In this document: piece after piece, positions 23,455 to 35,400 of the stretch
Position numbering within the stretch: the stretch's first letter is position 1
Layout of the letters: the number at the start of each line of letters is the position of its first letter
DNA from: Chaenocephalus aceratus
Taxonomy: Eukaryota > Chordata > Actinopteri > Perciformes > Channichthyidae
DNA: 64,000 bases
Direction of reading: 5' to 3'
Assembly (NCBI GenBank): GCA_023974075.1
Contig: CM043808.1
Location: 19,025,204 to 19,089,203, forward strand
Made by a program: the position numbers and the translations under genes
Notes under the pieces: generated by a model
What the model saw: the letters and a program-made list of their open reading frames with translations, nothing else
The model's database searches: none
What the model was told of the DNA's origin: nothing

Positions 23455-26400
23455 CCTGATCTCACCAGAATGCGTGACTCCACCACGACTCCTTAACACC
23501 ACAATGCGTGGTGGAGTCACGAACTTTGTTACATTTACGTGTCGGCACCACGCAAACAACCCCAATGTAAAGTGAATGATGCTCCTTTGTCGTGGTGCAC
23601 ACACGCATTTCTACAACGTCCCGCAGTGAGCTTTTATTCTATACAACGTTTTTAAATCTACTTTATAGCTTGTAGTAACTCACGGGAGGCTTCTTTTATT
23701 TTATTTGTTTTCATAATAATTTAAAAAAATTGTCAGAATGTAAAAATTACATTAGTTACGAATTTGTGTTCTCAAAAAACAGTGCATTGTGTGTAATGCA
23801 ACTGTGATTTTTATTAAATTAGTTAGTTTTTAAGGAAGGCCAGAGCTTCAGCTGTGTCAAATAGATTGTTCCCTTTAGTTAACGTTATTTAAAAGATAAT
23901 GATCATGTCCCCTGTATTGTATTACGAGCGTCCATTCCCATTGGATACCGGAGAATTGTACACCCGGAAGTAAGAATTCTCCTTACTGTCGATTGATTAT
24001 ACAGTGATATCTGCACTACTCATCGACTAAAAAACACCAGATTATCCTTGTTAATTACACAACATTGATTGGTTTGAATTGTGTGCAATGCTTTTGTATT
24101 TTTCCCCTTCGATTCGGAGAAACAAATGTTTTTTCGGAGTTTTAGGATGGCCGAAGACACTACACTACCCAGAATCCTCAGCTATCGTTTGGGACTACAC
24201 CATGTGCTTAGCTTGACAAACCCGTGATCAGTCCTCAACCTCTGTGATTGGATGCGCGAAGTTTACACAGAGCGTCAAAAAGGACTTTGAAATGGAATGA
24301 AACCCATCGACGGCACACTTTTCAAAACAGGAATCGAACGTGTCCTACCCCCCCCCCCCAGGTCACAGGCTCCTCCAACAGTGCTACGCAATAAAACAGA
24401 TAGGCCTACACAGAAAAAATAGTGAAATAGTGCAATAAGAGTCTACAAGTGATTGGAATATGATATATTAGATAAATAATTTCTAAGTAGCAGCCAGATG
24501 AATGTTATGGATGTTGTTTCTAAGTTCAGGTGTTTAATAATCGTATAGCCTGTGGGATGAAGCTGTCTCTGTGTCTGGTGGTTTTAGTCCGGATGCTGCG
24601 GTACTGCCAGACGGCAGCAGACAGACGGCAGCAGACAGAACAGTTTGTGGCTGGGGTGATGGGGGTCTTTTATAATCCTGAGGGCTTTCTTTAAGGTTAA
24701 CCTGGTATTTTTACTCCACTACATTTATTTTAGTTACTTTACAGATTTGGATTAATGATGTGAAATATAAACAACCCTTAAATCAGACTTTAGTTACACC
24801 TGAGTGAAACTCAGTGAAGGTGATTGTCAAGTGCCAACAATCAGGCAAGATATTTGATAGTTGGTGCTTGAGAAGACTACATATTTATCTGCAGATCCGT
24901 TTAAAGCATATTCATTACTCGTTATTCTCTAATAGTTAATTAAAGACTGTATATAATTGCTATTTTGCACATCCCTTTCAAGATTTCAAGATTTTCTAAG
25001 GTTTATTGACATATCATATACACAACAGTGTAGTTATGTAATGAATGAAAAACTTGAGTCACAGGTTCCTCAACAGTGCATTACAAGACATCTATCAATA
25101 TGTGTGTATACTTCCACCATTACACTGTCGTATTCTGCACATTTCTTATACTATCTACATACATAAGATTATAATTAATGTGTATAATATCAGTTAAAAT
25201 AAGTGCTTCAACATAGTTAACATTGCAGGAAAGTTGATTGTCAAGTTCCAAAACAAACCATGCAATTTAGACTTTGTCAGGCTTAATATGTATCTGTAGA
25301 TAGATACCCCCAAAGCTTTTTTCCTATTTAAATGAAGACCTTAACCTAAAGTATTCTTTAATGTTTAAATAAAGCCTTATTAGTTAGCACATCCTCCTAT
25401 CAGGCACTAAACTGTTTTATTCTAGATATCATTTGAGTATCTTCTTGATATTTTCTATTCTATATTTATATCATTGACCTTCTACTTTCCCACTATTTTG
25501 TATGTACTCTTAATATTTAAATGTTTTCATAAAATATAACACATTCAAAAGTGCTTTACAAAAATGAAAGACATTAAGAAAAAGGCATTTTAAACAGTCG
25601 TTAAAAAGCAACACAATCTTCCTGCATTGCAATTACTCTAAACGTGCAATAACGTGCTTTAACCAGTAGGTGGTTTGGGTTAAAAAGCTGTCAAGTTTAC
25701 AGTGTTAACAAAATAAGATATACTGCTGTTTCTGGTTTAGTTTACGACGAATATTATTTTGTTATTGTTTTGATATTTGTAACACAAAAGCGATGGAAAA
25801 ACCCCACAGCAACACAGAAAAGATGGCCTTAACATGACCCAGCAGTCTAGTAGTTAATAAAAAACAATAATATCAAAACAAAATATGACTACTAATTTAT
25901 TGTGAAATTAAAACAGAACAGTAAAAGAATAGTTTCCGGTCTATTCTGATGCCCGATCTCTGGAGATAAATAAAGAACTATGACAGATGTGTAATATTTA
26001 ATGCAGCCAAACCATTTATTACAATGCATTCATGTGATGACTTTCAAAGAGTAAAGCAAGCACTGCTGAATAAAGTATGATTTTCTCTTTTACGAAACCT
26101 TTTTCATATGGAATGCAGTTGGAGGTCAACCAATCAAAGAGCTTGAGGACTGATCACGGGTTTGTCAAGCTAAGCACATGGTGTAGTCCCAAACGATAGC
26201 TGAGGATTCTGGGTAGTGTAGTGTCTTCTGCCATCCAAAAACTCCGAAAAAATCTTTGTTTCTCCGAATTGAAGGGGGAAAATACAAAAGCATTGTACAC
26301 AATTCAAACCAATCAATGTTGTGTAATTAACAAGGACAATTTTGTGTTTTTTAGTCGATGAGTAGTGCAGATATCACTGTAAAATCAATCGACAGTAAGG

Positions 26401-26929
26401 ATAATTCTTACTTCCGGGTGTACAATTCTCCGTTATCCAATGGGAATGGACGCTCGTAATACAATACAGGGGACATGATCATTATCTTTTAAATAACGTT
26501 AACTAAAGGGAACAATCTATTTGACACAGCTGAAGCTCTGGCCTTCCTTAAAAACTAACTAATTTAATAAAAATCACAGTTGCATTACACACAATGCACT
26601 GTTTTTTGAGAACACAAATTCGTAACTAATGTAATTTTTACATTCTGACGAATTTTTTTTATTATTATGAATACAAATAAAATAAAATAAGCCTCCCGTG
26701 AGTTACTACAAGCTATAAAGTAGATTTAAAAAAACGTTTTATAGAATAAAAGCTCACTGCGGGACGTTGTAGAAATGCGTGTGTGCACCACGACAAAGGA
26801 GCCTCATTCACTTTACATTGAGGTTGTTTGCGTGGTGCCGACACGTAAATGTAACAAAGTTCGTGACTCCACCACGCATTGTGGCGTTAAGAAGTCGTGG
26901 TGGAGTCACGCATTCTGGTGAGATCAGGT
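23455..26929. mobile_element. Element with about 0.8-kb terminal inverted repeats (copy B)
   Basis: The left arm (about 23455-24255) and the reverse complement of the right arm (about 26126-26929) match over 800 bp with scattered substitutions and small indels. The tips read CCTGATCTCACCAGAATGCG. Just inside each tip, GTGACTCCACCACG and CGTGGTGGAGTCAC can form a smaller hairpin. The 1.9-kb centre shows no transposase and includes a LINE-like fragment (about 24540-24690). A related copy lies at 1-1340. Family not recognised. Confidence 0.8.
24540..24690 (+). repeat. LINE-like fragment with 16-bp tandem duplication
   Basis: GTGGGATGAAGCTGTCTCTG and GTCCGGATGCTGCGGTACTG resemble a repeat common in fish non-LTR elements, recalled from general knowledge. 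CAGACGGCAGCAGACA occurs twice in tandem. Confidence 0.45.
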
Positions 26930-26936
26930 TGGAGAT

Positions 26937-27105
26937 GTCTCACTATGGGATGCGCCTCGTCGCGGAGCAAACAGAAGCATCAATCTCATTACGCCAATCC
27001 TGATTGGCTGGTGATCTTGACGTCAGCGTCAGGGGAAATCACCCCCTATAAGTAGCTTGTGCCACAACGCATGCGTCATTCAAAATAAGCACCTCTTCTC
27101 GCTTC
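26937..27105. repeat. DIRS left inverted terminal repeat
   Basis: Matches the reverse complement of 31072-31234. It carries a CRE-type TGACGTCA (27018-27025) and TATAAG (27047-27052). Confidence 0.9.
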
Positions 27106-27182
27106 ACCATAGCAAGGAGGACCGTCTGGTGAGACATCTCACTTCATGTTACTCTGAGGACTGCGGTTACGTAAGTAACCTA

Positions 27183-27226
27183 TAGTTCTCATTCATAACA
27201 CTCCGTTCGTTGTCTCACTATGGGAT
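27183..27226. repeat. DIRS internal complementary region
   Basis: About 44 bp match the reverse complement of the extreme right end (31219-31263), with a few differences. In DIRS1 this region templates joining of the termini during replication. Confidence 0.8.
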
Positions 27227-27284
27227 ATTGTAGCTCCCGTATTGCCAGACGAGCTTATCTCGAAGATCACCGATCAACCAGAAT

Positions 27285-28213
27285 TTAACAGGTAGAGTCC
27301 TGACTCAACAAGGTGCCCAGCATTGCTCGGGCCACGCTTGGAGCGGAGACGTCTAGCCTGTAAAAGCGGACAAAAGTGAGCGGCGAGGACCAGCTCGCCG
27401 CTGCACAGATGTCTTGGATGGAAACACCCTTGAACAAAGCCCAGGATGTAGCCAGGCCCCGAGTCGAGTGAGCCCGCAGACCCGAAGGTGCTTGCAAATT
27501 CTGACTGGTATAGGCCAAAGCAATTGCCTCCACAATCCAGTATGAGAGCCGTTGCTTAGTAACAGGCTTGCCCTTGTGAGGGTTAGCCCAGGACATGAAG
27601 AGTTGGTCATTAAGACGAAGCTCCTTTGATCTGACCATATATGTGTGTGTAAAGCCCGGACTGGACACAACAGATCCTGCTGCTGCTCCCCGGAGGAAAC
27701 CAGCAGCGGAGGAAATGCCTCAATGTCAATTGGGGTACACGAACCAACCACCTTTGGTGTAAAGGCAGGGTTGGGCTTCAACAACACTCTCGTTTGCCCT
27801 GGGGCAAACTGAGTGCATGAGGGATGTACAGACAGTGCATGAGTATCGCTGACCCGCTTGGCGGATGCCAGGGCCAGTAACAGCACTGTCTTGAGTGACA
27901 GATGTTTCATGTCAGCTCCTTCCAGGGGTTCAAATGGGGTCATTCTGAGCCCATTCAAAACCACTGCCAGGTCCCGTAAGGGCACCAGCGACCTGGAGAC
28001 AGGGAGGAGCCTACGAGTTCCCTTCATAAAACGGCAAACCAAAGGGTGTTGGCTAGCCGTCTTACCCTCAAAGCCCACATGGCATGCAGCAATAGCAGCC
28101 AGGTACACCTTGATTGTGGAGAAAGCTCTGTGTTTATCGATCAAGTCCTGTAGGAATGATAAAATCACCCCGACAGGACATGAAAAGAGATGTGTCCTTT
28201 TTGAATGCACCAC
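27285..28213 (-). pseudogene. DIRS tyrosine recombinase, frameshifted
   Basis: Two overlapping frames together cover a phage-integrase-type recombinase. The upstream frame (28213-27650) has the core-binding part (STIKVYLAAIAACHVGF) and the first catalytic arginine region (LLLALASAKRVSD). The downstream frame (27668-27285) has LRAHSTRGLATSWAL (the H-x-x-R box) and FVRFYRLDV with the tyrosine. A frame change near 27640-27670 separates them. In an intact DIRS element this enzyme inserts the circular DNA intermediate. Here it is probably inactive. Confidence 0.85.
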
Positions 28214-28339
28214 TCCTCAAACACCCTCCACTTACAGTCGTAAAGAGACCTGGTGGAGGAAGCTCTCGCACTCTGAATAGTGTTTATCACCTTCTGAGGG
28301 AGTCCCACTGTATTCAGATTGTACCACTCACGGGTCAGG

Positions 28340-29130
28340 CCCATAGTGCCCTGCGCTCTGGGCGTGGGTGAAGGATCGCCCCCCCCCCGCCTGAGACAAT
28401 CTGTCCCTGCGTGGTGGGGGCTGCCATGGCTGCCCGCACAACAGCTGATATATCTCCGCCAGCCCGTACGTTGCGGGCTAGGGCAGAAACATCAGAGTAA
28501 GTGTGTGGCGTTGCTCCTTCACTCTGGCCAGAGTTGGGGGTAACAGAGCCAGGGGTGGGAACGCGTACAGAGGACCCGGAGGTCAATCGTGTACGAGTGT
28601 GTCCCCGCCTAACAGTGCGTTTAAATCGTGCATTAAAGAGAACAGCTGTCATTGAGCATTTTTTCTTTATGCGAACAGATTTAACGCGGCTCCGCCGTAA
28701 CGCACCCACAGCGGAATCCCGATCCTTGGATGAGGAGTCCAGTCTGCATAGAGTGGTGCACCTCTGGACAGTAGTTCTGTCCCGAGGTGCATCACTCCCG
28801 GTACCTGTGTCGCTCTCAGAGTGAGGAGACGTCTGCCGCTCCAAGGGATCAGTTTGTGTGCCAGTGTGTGTGACTGGAGACAACGCAACCTCCCCTGGCG
28901 GTTTATACACGATATCGTGTTGTCTGTCCTCACGAGGACATGGTGTCCTCTGAGAGAAGGCAGGAAGCGTTTTAGGGTGGGTAACACCGCTAAAAGCTCC
29001 GGGTAATTTACGTGCGCCCGCTGGAGGTCTCTGCTCTAGGGACCTCTCACTGGGCGACCTTCGTAAATACCCTATCAGCCTGTCTGACATGCGTCCATGG
29101 TGACCACCTTCCGTGAAAGGACAGCACCCG
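28340..29130 (-). pseudogene. DIRS RT C-terminus, RNase H and downstream region
   Basis: On the minus strand, the end of RT (VVLSRKVV-like, then MDACQTG) is followed by RNase H-type sequence (FLPSLRGHHVLVRTDNT, INRQGRL, LLSRGAPLY) and by the region that precedes the recombinase (IYQLLCGQPW, GGAILHPRPERRALWA). A stop replaces the usual tryptophan in the TDASLTGWG-like motif, and more stops follow. The upstream RT palm with its catalytic box is missing; 45-bp repeats occupy that place. Confidence 0.8.
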
Positions 29131-29208
29131 TAGGCGCGTCCCGCACTAGAAAAGTCGGGTGTAGTGCCACTACGCATTACATAATAACCACACCGTGGCG
29201 CGCGGAGA

Positions 29209-29505
29209 GTGACGGTGGTGCCTTCACAGCTCCAGCCGGCACTGCGCCTGCGCGTGCCGGTGGTGCCTTCACAGCCCCAGCCGGCACTGCGCATGCGCGT
29301 GACGGTGGTGCCTTCACAGCCCCAGCCGGCACTGCGCATGCGCGTGACGGTGGTGCCTTTACAGCTCCAGCCGGCACAGCGCATGCGCGTGACGGTGGTG
29401 CCTTCACGACCCCAGCCGGCACTGCGCATGCGCGTGACGGTGGTGCCCTTAAAGCCCCAGCCGGCACTGCGCATGCGCGTGGCGGTGGTGCCTTCACAGA
29501 CCCGC
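29209..29505. repeat. 45-bp GC-rich minisatellite inside the DIRS element
   Basis: Units start at 29209, 29254, 29299, 29344, 29389, 29434 and 29479, so there are six full units and a partial. Each unit contains the palindrome GCGCATGCGC or a close variant. Since 45 is a multiple of 3, several frames stay open on both strands; these are not genes. Confidence 0.95.
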
Positions 29506-29541
29506 CAATAATCCGCCTTTTGAGAGATGCCGTAGCTGCTC

Positions 29542-30627
29542 TCAGAAGGGGAACAATTGACAGGCAGTTAGTAGTGAGGACACGTTCAGGGCCCTGGCGG
29601 ACAGCGCTGCCGCTTTGTATGACTTTTCAGTAATTGTAGACTGAAAGCGGTCCGTCTTTGCTGGCAGCGTGGGGTTCCTGCTCGGTGAGGGGCCCACCAG
29701 CGGTTCCATGGGCGGTATGCGGAGCAGGCCGAGCCTCTCCATTCCATCGCAGTCCAGGGAGGAGGCACCCTGGATTGGGACCTTGTTGCTGAAGGGCCGG
29801 TCTCTCCACGAGACCGACACTTCATCCAACATTTCTGGAAAAACCGGGAGGAGTTGCCTCCCTTTGCCCGCTGTTTGGGGAAGATGCTTCCCCTCGTAGC
29901 GGGACCTGGAGGTCTCCTTGGCCATTTCAGGCCACGGAACATTGAGTCTGACCGCAGCGCGTTTGCACACGGCCTGCAGGTCCATGCTCAGACCGGGCGA
30001 AGCTGGTGTGCTGTCGCCCGGGAGAGCAGCCCTCGCTCCAGGCTTTGCAGCCTGGGCCAATGACATGAAGGTGTCCTCTTCTTGTTCATCTGACTCGGAC
30101 AGGAGGAACGCCAGGGCGTCCTCCTCATCGTCCTCCTCATAATCCAACTCGAGGACATCCTCCGCGGGTGAGACCATGGTGAGGTCTAACCGGGAGCCCC
30201 AGCTTGGTAAAGCGCGCGAATCCGTTCCCGCCTGTCTTGTCGTCACCGGGTCCCAGCCTGCCAGGGCGCGGGATTCCGGTTCTGAGGCCATCGCTGATAA
30301 TGAGCCCCAGACCGACACGGAGAGGGGTTCGCTCTCTGTGGCGGACGCCCCCGTGTCCTGACTGCCGGCCGGCAGGTCCATGGACATGGGGGGGTCCTGT
30401 TCCGACAGGCTAGCTTGTCTCGCTAGCCGTCGGCGGAGGCTCTTGACTGTGAAGCGGACACAATGTCCGCATGAGCCGGGGTTGTCGATAGCGCCTCGGG
30501 CGTGTTCCAGCCCGAGGCAGGACGAACAGACCTGGTGTGTGTCTGTGCCCGAGATCTTCAACCCGCAGCCGCAGAGTCGAGCCACCGAGTCCGTGACTCC
30601 TCTGGTGTGAGGGAGAGGGGCGTCCAT
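29542..30627 (-). CDS. DIRS ORF1 (gag-like)
   Basis: 361 residues, open throughout. The N-terminal 60 residues hold a cysteine-rich knuckle-like module (CGCG, CSSCLGLEHA, CGHC) typical of fish DIRS ORF1 proteins. A Ser/Glu-rich region follows, then an acidic run (LDYEEDDEEDALAFLLSES) and a more globular C-terminal half (AVCKRAAVRLNVPWPEMAK, LLPVFPEMLDEV, MEPLVGPSPSRNP). The role is presumed nucleic-acid binding and particle formation. The start ATG is about 490 bp downstream of the TATA-like site in the right terminal repeat. It is the only intact gene of this copy. Confidence 0.8.
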   Translation of the reverse strand: MDAPLPHTRGVTDSVARLCGCGLKISGTDTHQVCSSCLGLEHARGAIDNPGSCGHCVRFTVKSLRRRLARQASLSEQDPPMSMDLPAGSQDTGASATESEPLSVSVWGSLSAMASEPESRALAGWDPVTTRQAGTDSRALPSWGSRLDLTMVSPAEDVLELDYEEDDEEDALAFLLSESDEQEEDTFMSLAQAAKPGARAALPGDSTPASPGLSMDLQAVCKRAAVRLNVPWPEMAKETSRSRYEGKHLPQTAGKGRQLLPVFPEMLDEVSVSWRDRPFSNKVPIQGASSLDCDGMERLGLLRIPPMEPLVGPSPSRNPTLPAKTDRFQSTITEKSYKAAALSARALNVSSLLTACQLFPF

Positions 30628-31071
30628 CCTTGTCGCCTCGTGGCGTGGAGAGGGCCCGCTCTCGACAGGTGGGACGGGAAAAAAGGTATTACCACCTTGT
30701 CCTTAATCCGGAGAAAAAGGACGGTGTGGGTCTTTTATTCCCGGAGAATACTGAATGGTGTGGCAGTATGCTCCTTTTTTAATCCTTTTCCCCTCCGTGG
30801 GGAAGAGAAAAGAAAAACTTCCTCGCTACCGTGGTGTCGGTAGAGAGGGAGCGAGCTAGCAACAGGTGTGCTGCTAGCTTGAAAAAATCGGACCTACCTT
30901 ACTTTCTCGTAGAGAAGGGCGAGGTCGATTTTTAAGTACTAACGGCGTTAGTACTACCGTCTTCCTGCGAAGCAGAAGGAGTAGCCGGCTAGCGCCCGTC
31001 GTCCGAAATGGTATTTTGGGTTCAGTCTGTGGACAGTGAAGCTTGCCCGGCTACTGTGAGATGTGCTCTGA

Positions 31072-31234
31072 AGCGAGAAGAGGTGTTTGAATGACGCAGG
31101 CGTTGTGGCGCAAGCTACTTATAGGGGGTGATTTCCCCTGACGCTGACGTCAAGATCACCAGCCAATCAGGATTGGCGTAATGAGATTGATGCTTCTGTT
31201 TGCTCCGCGATGAGGCGCATCCCATAGTGAGACA
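31072..31234 (-). promoter_or_regulatory. DIRS right inverted terminal repeat with likely promoter
   Basis: On the minus strand, TGACGTCA (31145-31152) and TATAAG (31118-31123) lie upstream of ORF1. This gives a plausible promoter for the element. Confidence 0.7.
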
Positions 31235-31264
31235 CCGAACGGAGTGTTATGAATGAGAACAGAG

Positions 31265-33229
31265 TATGTTTTTATATTTTATTTTTTTTAAATTTAAATT
31301 TAAATTTTTTTTATTTATTTTATTTTTTTCACAACAGTTGTATTTGGATGGAATGAATACCTATAGTGATAATTCAAAGTAATACAATTATTTTTACAGT
31401 GAAAAAGTTCAAATGGAACTGATGGTTCCCAAATTACCCAGAGGTGAGTCCGCCTGGACTTTATTTTTCTAAACCTCTCTAAAAAGGTCAAATTTCACTT
31501 GTTTTGCATCAATCTTGATACAGGGTACTTATTATATGTTATAGTTTGGATTCCTAAAGCTTTTAGTCTACTAACCCATCATTCAAGGGTGGTTTTCACT
31601 ATAAGTAATGGGTTTTTCTTTAGTGCACGTTGACAGGAAAAGTAATGTTAAAATGTGTGTTTGTTTACAAGTGCAAATGGCCACAGGCGAAGTTGTGTAA
31701 TTCAAGATGGTAATTGTTTGAACTGTTATACCCATTTACTCAAAACTATATGTACACTCTTTATAAGTTTATGATAGACGATTGAACGTCCAACAGCAGA
31801 ATGTAGTTAATTACATCTATTAGGGCACAATACTATGAACAATCTTCAGGTAATTGGACTTTGATAAGTTTGGCTGCTAGACAAACATACTTTGTACAAA
31901 ACATAAAATCAGTTTGTACAATTGACTGTTTTGTTGTAAATCAAACTACCCAGAAGCATATACAATATTTAGATTTAACTCTGAATCCGAACATCACTTC
32001 TTGCAAAATTATAAATTAGCAATGCTTATCCAATTATTTGATAGACTGTAAATGATTACATTATTGTGTCAGGGTCATTCAGATGCAGAAGTAATTCATA
32101 TTTGATATACTGAATGCAATTTAACAGCAAAACTTTTGTCAAAACAATCTTATTGCTTTATTCGTTTTATTTGCAAGAAAAAAACAAGGTTGACCTTTAT
32201 ACTATCAATAGTGTCTGCTGATTATATTTGTTCCTGGGAGGTTACAACTAAAACTAAGGAAAAGGAGCCTTGCAAACACACAGTTGTTTGAATATGTGCC
32301 AGTTGGCGTTGATATTCAATTATATGCCAATTGCAACTAACTGCAAAAGCCAAAACAATGTCATCAATTATTTCTGACATAGGCCACTATCCAAAAAGTA
32401 GGACATACATGGCTATCTTGGTTACTGAGTACTTACATAACACATGCACATACACACTCTTTAACTTAAGTGAGGATCAAATGACAGTGGTTAAAAACAG
32501 GTCAAACTTTGAATTCTATAGGCAATGTCCGAATATCTAAAATACATCTCAAGAAAGCCATGCCCTAACAGGTTGTTACTGGAACATACAGTAAGGCTAC
32601 ATTCTGTCATCTGTGGAGCAGGAGGGCAGGTTGGACAGCTCAGTCCTGCAGCATTCATTGAAACAGGACATGGGAACCAAGCAAAAACCAGCAGGAGGTC
32701 ACCCCATGTTTTCACATACAGTATGAGAGAAAGACCATTATTGATACAGGTGTATTTTATGGTGGTTATATTATAGTGATCAGTGATCACAGCAATACAA
32801 AAAAAAGCAGCTGGAAGCGTAACAAAACAGCATATAGAAGGATAAGCTCCTTTATAGCTCCTTATACCCTACCACAATAGATAAATATAAGCCTAAAAGA
32901 ACATACTGTTTCATAAAAAATTTGCAATAGTGTGTAGGCAGGCACTACCAAGGATAAATCCAAGTTTTCTATTGGTCCGACCAATTTCTGGGTCGACAAG
33001 GGCGGGGCTAAACAAGTGCTTAACCAAAACAACTTTCGTGCGTGCTCCGACTAGAGAGAGAGAGAGAGTTGCGAGCCGGGACAAAGTCTGGAGAAGAAAG
33101 TGAATGGACCGATACACGGGGAAATAAGCAGAGACTCCGCCGGGTCGTCAGGTGAGGAAGGTAGTACTGCATATAGAGGCAACAAGTGTTTACTGAACTT
33201 TTTAGGCATCGACACCCGCAAAGTTGCAC
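31265..33229. other. AT-rich intergenic sequence, nothing recognised
   Basis: Very AT-rich after 31270, with a short AG run at about 33053-33068. Open frames are short and without domains. Confidence 0.45.
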
Positions 33230-33519
33230 ACGACGCTGAAGTTGGCTTCCGATTCAGAGCATCCGATTCGGCAGTTAAGGGGAAAGTTAAGGGACATTTA
33301 ATTTACAGCGCTGAGCGAACAATCCTCCGTGTTTGAACCTCTTAAATCGCTGCATAGCCGATTTATTTGGACTGGATTATCCTAGAGAGGCTAAAGATTC
33401 TTGATAACACAGTTTCAGATTTGTGAAACCTTCATTCTATTTGTGGAAAATACAAAAAGGGAGATTTCAGTGCTTTTTTCACATGTAGACCAAATTAGAC
33501 CAGGTCCTGATCTAAAAAC

Positions 33520-34006
33520 AGTGCTGCTCCCTTTTGGGAGCGTAGGGCAAAATTAGGAGGGAATTCCGTCTCGTAGCTTTTGTGCACTGTTTTGAAATGC
33601 CACTCCTAAATTACCTTTCTTCGATAAAGCCACACTCGCATTGCAGATGAGACAGATGGACTTTGAATTGGAATAGATACAAAAATACTCATCCTCCCAC
33701 TCGGAGTGAAAATTATATATTTTGGGCTTTTTTGCTTCTGCCATAATTGCGGTCTTGTGTGTGTGCGGACTGTCACTCCTGTTGACACGGACAACATCAG
33801 CGAAATAGTGCCCACTGCCCACCAGCCACGCCCAGACACATGGGGTCACACCGGCCAATCACAAAGCGTTGATGCGATCAAGTACATTATTTTGGCACAG
33901 GAAGATCATGTTATAGGACATTAAAGATAAAACTGAATATTGTTGTTCTATTTTTAGACACATCTCGCGATCGACTGGGAATCTCCCTGGTTGGGCACCC
34001 CTGCAC
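33520..34006 (-). mobile_element. hAT fragment nested in the 175-bp repeats
   Basis: The right end reads TTGGGCACCCCTG (ends 34006), a hAT-type terminus. The left terminus and a target duplication are not recognisable, so this copy is truncated or rearranged. Confidence 0.6.
33553..33744 (-). pseudogene. hAT transposase N-terminal (BED-like) fragment
   Basis: The frame contains MAEAKKPKIYNFHSEWED and YFCIYSNSKSICLICNASV. This resembles the zinc-binding start of Charlie-type transposases and of the related GTF2IRD2 C-terminal region. The expected histidine pair and the rest of the protein are lost, so it is a remnant. Confidence 0.65.
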
Positions 34007-34936
34007 TAGACCTACACTCATCAAATCGGGACTGGATTATCCGACGGAGGCTAAAGATTCTTTATAACACAGTTTCAGATTTGTGAAACCTTTATTCTAT
34101 TTGTGAAAATACAAACAAGGGAGATTTCAGTGCTTTTTTCGCATCCTGACCACATTAGACCAGGTCCTGATCTAAAACCACCATACCTAGACTCATCAAA
34201 TCTGGACTGGATTATCCCAGAGGGTCTAAAGATTCTTTATAACATAGTTTCAGATTTGTAAAACCTTTATTCTATTTGTGAAAATACAAACAAGGGAGAT
34301 TTCAGTGCTTTTTTTACATGTAGACCACATTAGACTAGGTCCTGATCTGAAACCACTAGACCTAGACTCATCAAATCGGGTAAGTTTGGACAGCTAATTA
34401 AGGAAGAATAAAGTCTTTACTTCTCAAATGTATTATAATTTTTTGTTGCAAATAAAAATTCAACAGATAAGTAGGTATACTTATATAAACTTACAGTAAT
34501 GTATTTACAGTTGCAGGCAAAACATTTCAACAGGAAATTAAATATAGTCTATAACTAGCATTGTTCAAGTGTACTTTAAGCAACAAGCTTTGTTTGCCTA
34601 ATTACAGTATGTCATCTTGAGTACTAGGATTGCTTGGAATGTGAAAAACATTGCAAGATTAGAAAATAACACTCACATGGTATGAGAAAGTTGGTTCATT
34701 GTAATCCTGTCTTCTCTCTTAGAAAAATAATTGCTATTCATATTTTGCTTTAGGACAAAGCAGCAGAAGCTGTTCAAAGTGGATGAAAGACTGAAGGTTA
34801 GCCTTTTTCTTTATCTCATGAACCTGAATTCCTTTAACATCTCTTTCATTTTTTTGTTTGCTATGAAACAGTATTTAAGATACGAAAACTTTGTAGATAA
34901 AGAATTATCACCTAAATGAGGAGCATACACTTATAT

Positions 34937-35060
34937 TTTATTTATTTATTCATTTGTTTAACAGAGACAGTGCACATTAATTAACATTCCTGCAAATGTG
35001 CCAGAGTTAGCCTAGAGGCTATTTTTCATCTGTTGTCCCTGGACAGATTTTATAAGTGAA
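34937..35060. repeat. LINE-type 3' tail fragment
   Basis: TTTATTTATTTATTC, then TGCACATTAATTAACATTCC and GCCAGAGTTAGCC resemble a widespread fish L2-like tail, judged from general knowledge. Confidence 0.4.
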
Positions 35061-35171
35061 CCTAAAACAAATTTAATTTAAACAAGTAAATACAATCAAA
35101 TTAAAACATGCAACATACATTACTGGAATACTTAAATAAATAAAAAGACAGAACAATAAAACAAAAGAACA

Positions 35172-35400
35172 TGTTGTGACGACCCCTCCCCCCTTCTGCC
35201 TGTCTGTGCGTCTGTGCTCCCTGCCTTGCTGTCCTCTGGCAGGTACTGGGAGTGTCATCCTGTTTGTGCCCGCCCATCTAGAGGCGGAGCCTCAAGACGG
35301 CATAAAGGCTTGCCCAGCTGGGAGGTTCACTTTCTGATCCTGATCCTGTCCTGCTGCAGCAACCTCAGCCTTCCACCTGTGTTTGTATTTTCACAAATAG
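35172..35400 (+). other. LTR-like promoter fragment
   Basis: A GC-rich stretch beginning TGTTGTGACGACCCC, with GGCATAAAGG and then AATAAAG about 100 bp later, looks like the start of an LTR. No matching end or duplication was found. Confidence 0.25.

Larger units (their letters stand above)
26931..31264 (-). mobile_element. DIRS1-like retrotransposon, internally deleted
   Basis: The element has inverted terminal repeats (26937-27105 and 31072-31234), an internal complementary region (27183-27226) repeating the outer right end (31219-31263), and minus-strand genes in the order gag, RT/RNase H remnant, tyrosine recombinase. This is the DIRS1 architecture. No target duplication is expected or seen. 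Most of the RT is absent and a 45-bp minisatellite stands in its place. The recombinase is frameshifted and the RNase H region has stops, so the copy is non-autonomous. Confidence 0.9.

Noticed and set aside
29097..29633. Open frames on both strands with 15-residue repeats
   Set aside because: They arise because the minisatellite period is 45 bp and lacks stops. The true element strand is minus.
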